Source of the DNA: Rebecca billardiae RCC1528
Lineage: Eukaryota; Haptophyta
Reading direction: 5' to 3'
Length of the DNA stretch: 64,000 nt
Assembly: GCA_965240325.2 (NCBI GenBank)
Contig: OZ251226.1
Span: forward strand, 1,054,001-1,118,000
This document shows positions 63,155 through 64,000 of the stretch, piece by piece. The notes beneath the pieces are model-generated. The model did not search any database. It saw nothing but the letters and a program-made list of their open reading frames with translations, and was not told the origin of the DNA. The stretch's first letter is position 1; each line of letters opens with the position of its first letter. The translations under genes were made by a program, and so were the position numbers.

Positions 63155-64000
63155 TCAGCTCTCGATGGCCTCGTCGTGTCGCATCAGGAACGCGTTGTGC
63201 GACATCTGCCGCATCCCCACGGACGGCCTGATGGGAGGCGGCTTTGCCGACGAGCGCCGGCGCCCGAGGCGCCCGTATGGTTCAGCGGCTGGGCCCATCG
63301 GCATGCCTGCGGTGGCGGCGAGGCGCTGGGTGGGCGCGAGCTCCGATTGGCCGACCGGCGTGTTGGACAGGCGCCGTTGCTGCGCCGCTGCAAGCTCCGC
63401 CTGGCTCACCACCGGGGCGTTGGACAGGCGCCGTTGCTGCGCCGCGAGCTCGGCCTGGCCGACGACGGCGGCGTTGGACATGCGGCGTTGGGCCGCCGCG
63501 AGTTCCGCCTGGTGGCTCATGGCGTTGGACATCCGGCGCTCCGCCGGGCCCATGGCATTGGACATGCGGCGCTGCACCTCGGGGCTACCCGCCATGCGCG
63601 CCATGGCCGCTCCGGGCCCGAGCGAGAGCGGGGGCGGACCACCCGCGCCCGCGCCCGCGCCGTTGGCAAAGCCAGCATTCGACGCGCGCCGCAGCGCCGC
63701 GAGCGGCGGAGACCCGGAGGCGCCGCCATCGCCGATGGGTGCGAGCGCGCGGAGCGGCGGCGAGTTCTGCACCGCCGCGGCGGTGGCGGCGGCGGCGGCG
63801 GCGCCGCCCACGCCCGTCATCGGGCGCAGGCCTCGCAGCCTGTCCGCGGCCGCGCCGTGGCCGGCCGTGCCCGGCGCGCGCATCCACGCGGGCTGCGCGG
63901 TGCGCGCCTGCCACTCGGCTCCGCTGTAGCTCATGGCACTCTGCCGCAGGGGCTGGAGCGGCGTGCGGGGCGCGGCGGAGATCGACTCGCGCCGCGGCGC
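63155..64000 (-). CDS. 3' part of a protein with repeated RRxS motifs
   Basis: The minus frame is open from the window edge (64000) to the stop at 63155, about 281 residues; the 5' end is outside the window, so the ATG at 63934 need not be the start. It is Ala/Gly/Pro-rich and apparently disordered. Its notable feature is repeated Arg-Arg-x-Ser: RRESIS, LRRASN, QRRMSN, ERRMSN, QRRMSN, QRRLSN, QRRLSN, and GRRRSS near the end. Several sit in a ~22-residue repeat with QAELAA. RRxS is the classic acceptor motif of cAMP-dependent kinase and related basophilic kinases. I infer a multiply phosphorylated regulatory tail; the full protein is unknown. Confidence 0.6.
   Translation of the reverse strand, partial: APRRESISAAPRTPLQPLRQSAMSYSGAEWQARTAQPAWMRAPGTAGHGAAADRLRGLRPMTGVGGAAAAAATAAAVQNSPPLRALAPIGDGGASGSPPLAALRRASNAGFANGAGAGAGGPPPLSLGPGAAMARMAGSPEVQRRMSNAMGPAERRMSNAMSHQAELAAAQRRMSNAAVVGQAELAAQQRRLSNAPVVSQAELAAAQQRRLSNTPVGQSELAPTQRLAATAGMPMGPAAEPYGRLGRRRSSAKPPPIRPSVGMRQMSHNAFLMRHDEAIES

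Overview
The window is nuclear DNA from a GC-rich eukaryote, most likely a unicellular alga with a secondary red plastid; a haptophyte is my favoured reading. The evidence is GT-AG introns; nuclear genes for mitochondrial ribosomal proteins (uS11m, mL41), TFIIIC subunit 5, an XK-related membrane protein and F-box/SPRY and MYND proteins; a hydroxyproline-rich-type wall protein; and, at the left edge, a short protein whose signal peptide ends in an AASFVP motif resembling the ASAFAP plastid-import motif. The species is not determined. Seven of the eleven introns I place begin GTGCG rather than GTAAG or GTGAG.

Layout. 1-421: putative plastid-targeted membrane protein. 1550-8928: an intact Ty1/copia LTR retrotransposon on the minus strand, with 722-bp LTRs, a 5-bp target duplication, Gag-protease in one frame and integrase-RT-RNase H in the -1 frame behind a C_CCA_AAC slippery heptamer. 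8929-11642: degenerate repeats, no gene. 11643-14450 (-) and 26692-29493 (+): two near-identical three-exon hybrid histidine kinase genes in inverted orientation. Between them lie a PHB-depolymerase-like esterase divergent from mitochondrial uS11, a 2OG-oxygenase-like gene, an exostosin-like glycosyltransferase, a tandem pair of 1.5-kb repeats with 9-bp terminal inverted repeats, and a long TATC/AG microsatellite. 31677-34645: a 3-kb inverted repeat with ~875-bp arms and a 1.2-kb spacer.

The right half is gene-dense: a proline-rich membrane protein (34857+), RNase HII (36425-), F-box/SPRY protein (37895-), an unknown two-exon gene (40599-), an XKR-like protein (41951+), a Sel1-repeat/MYND protein (44325-) divergent by 69 bp from TFIIIC subunit 5 (45987+), a four-exon LRR protein (51834-) divergent from mL41 (56418+) across a 394-bp inverted repeat, a TPR-CHAT protease-like protein (59120-), and the 3' part of a protein carrying RRxS repeats that runs off the right edge.

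The genes do not form one pathway. Coherent themes are head-to-head gene pairs with short shared promoters, and inverted duplication at three scales (gene pair, 0.9-kb arms, 0.4-kb promoter arms). No single new system is proven. The most testable novelties are the copia -1 frameshift cassette, the inverted kinase pair, the mirror-image promoter repeat and the GTGCG donor sites.
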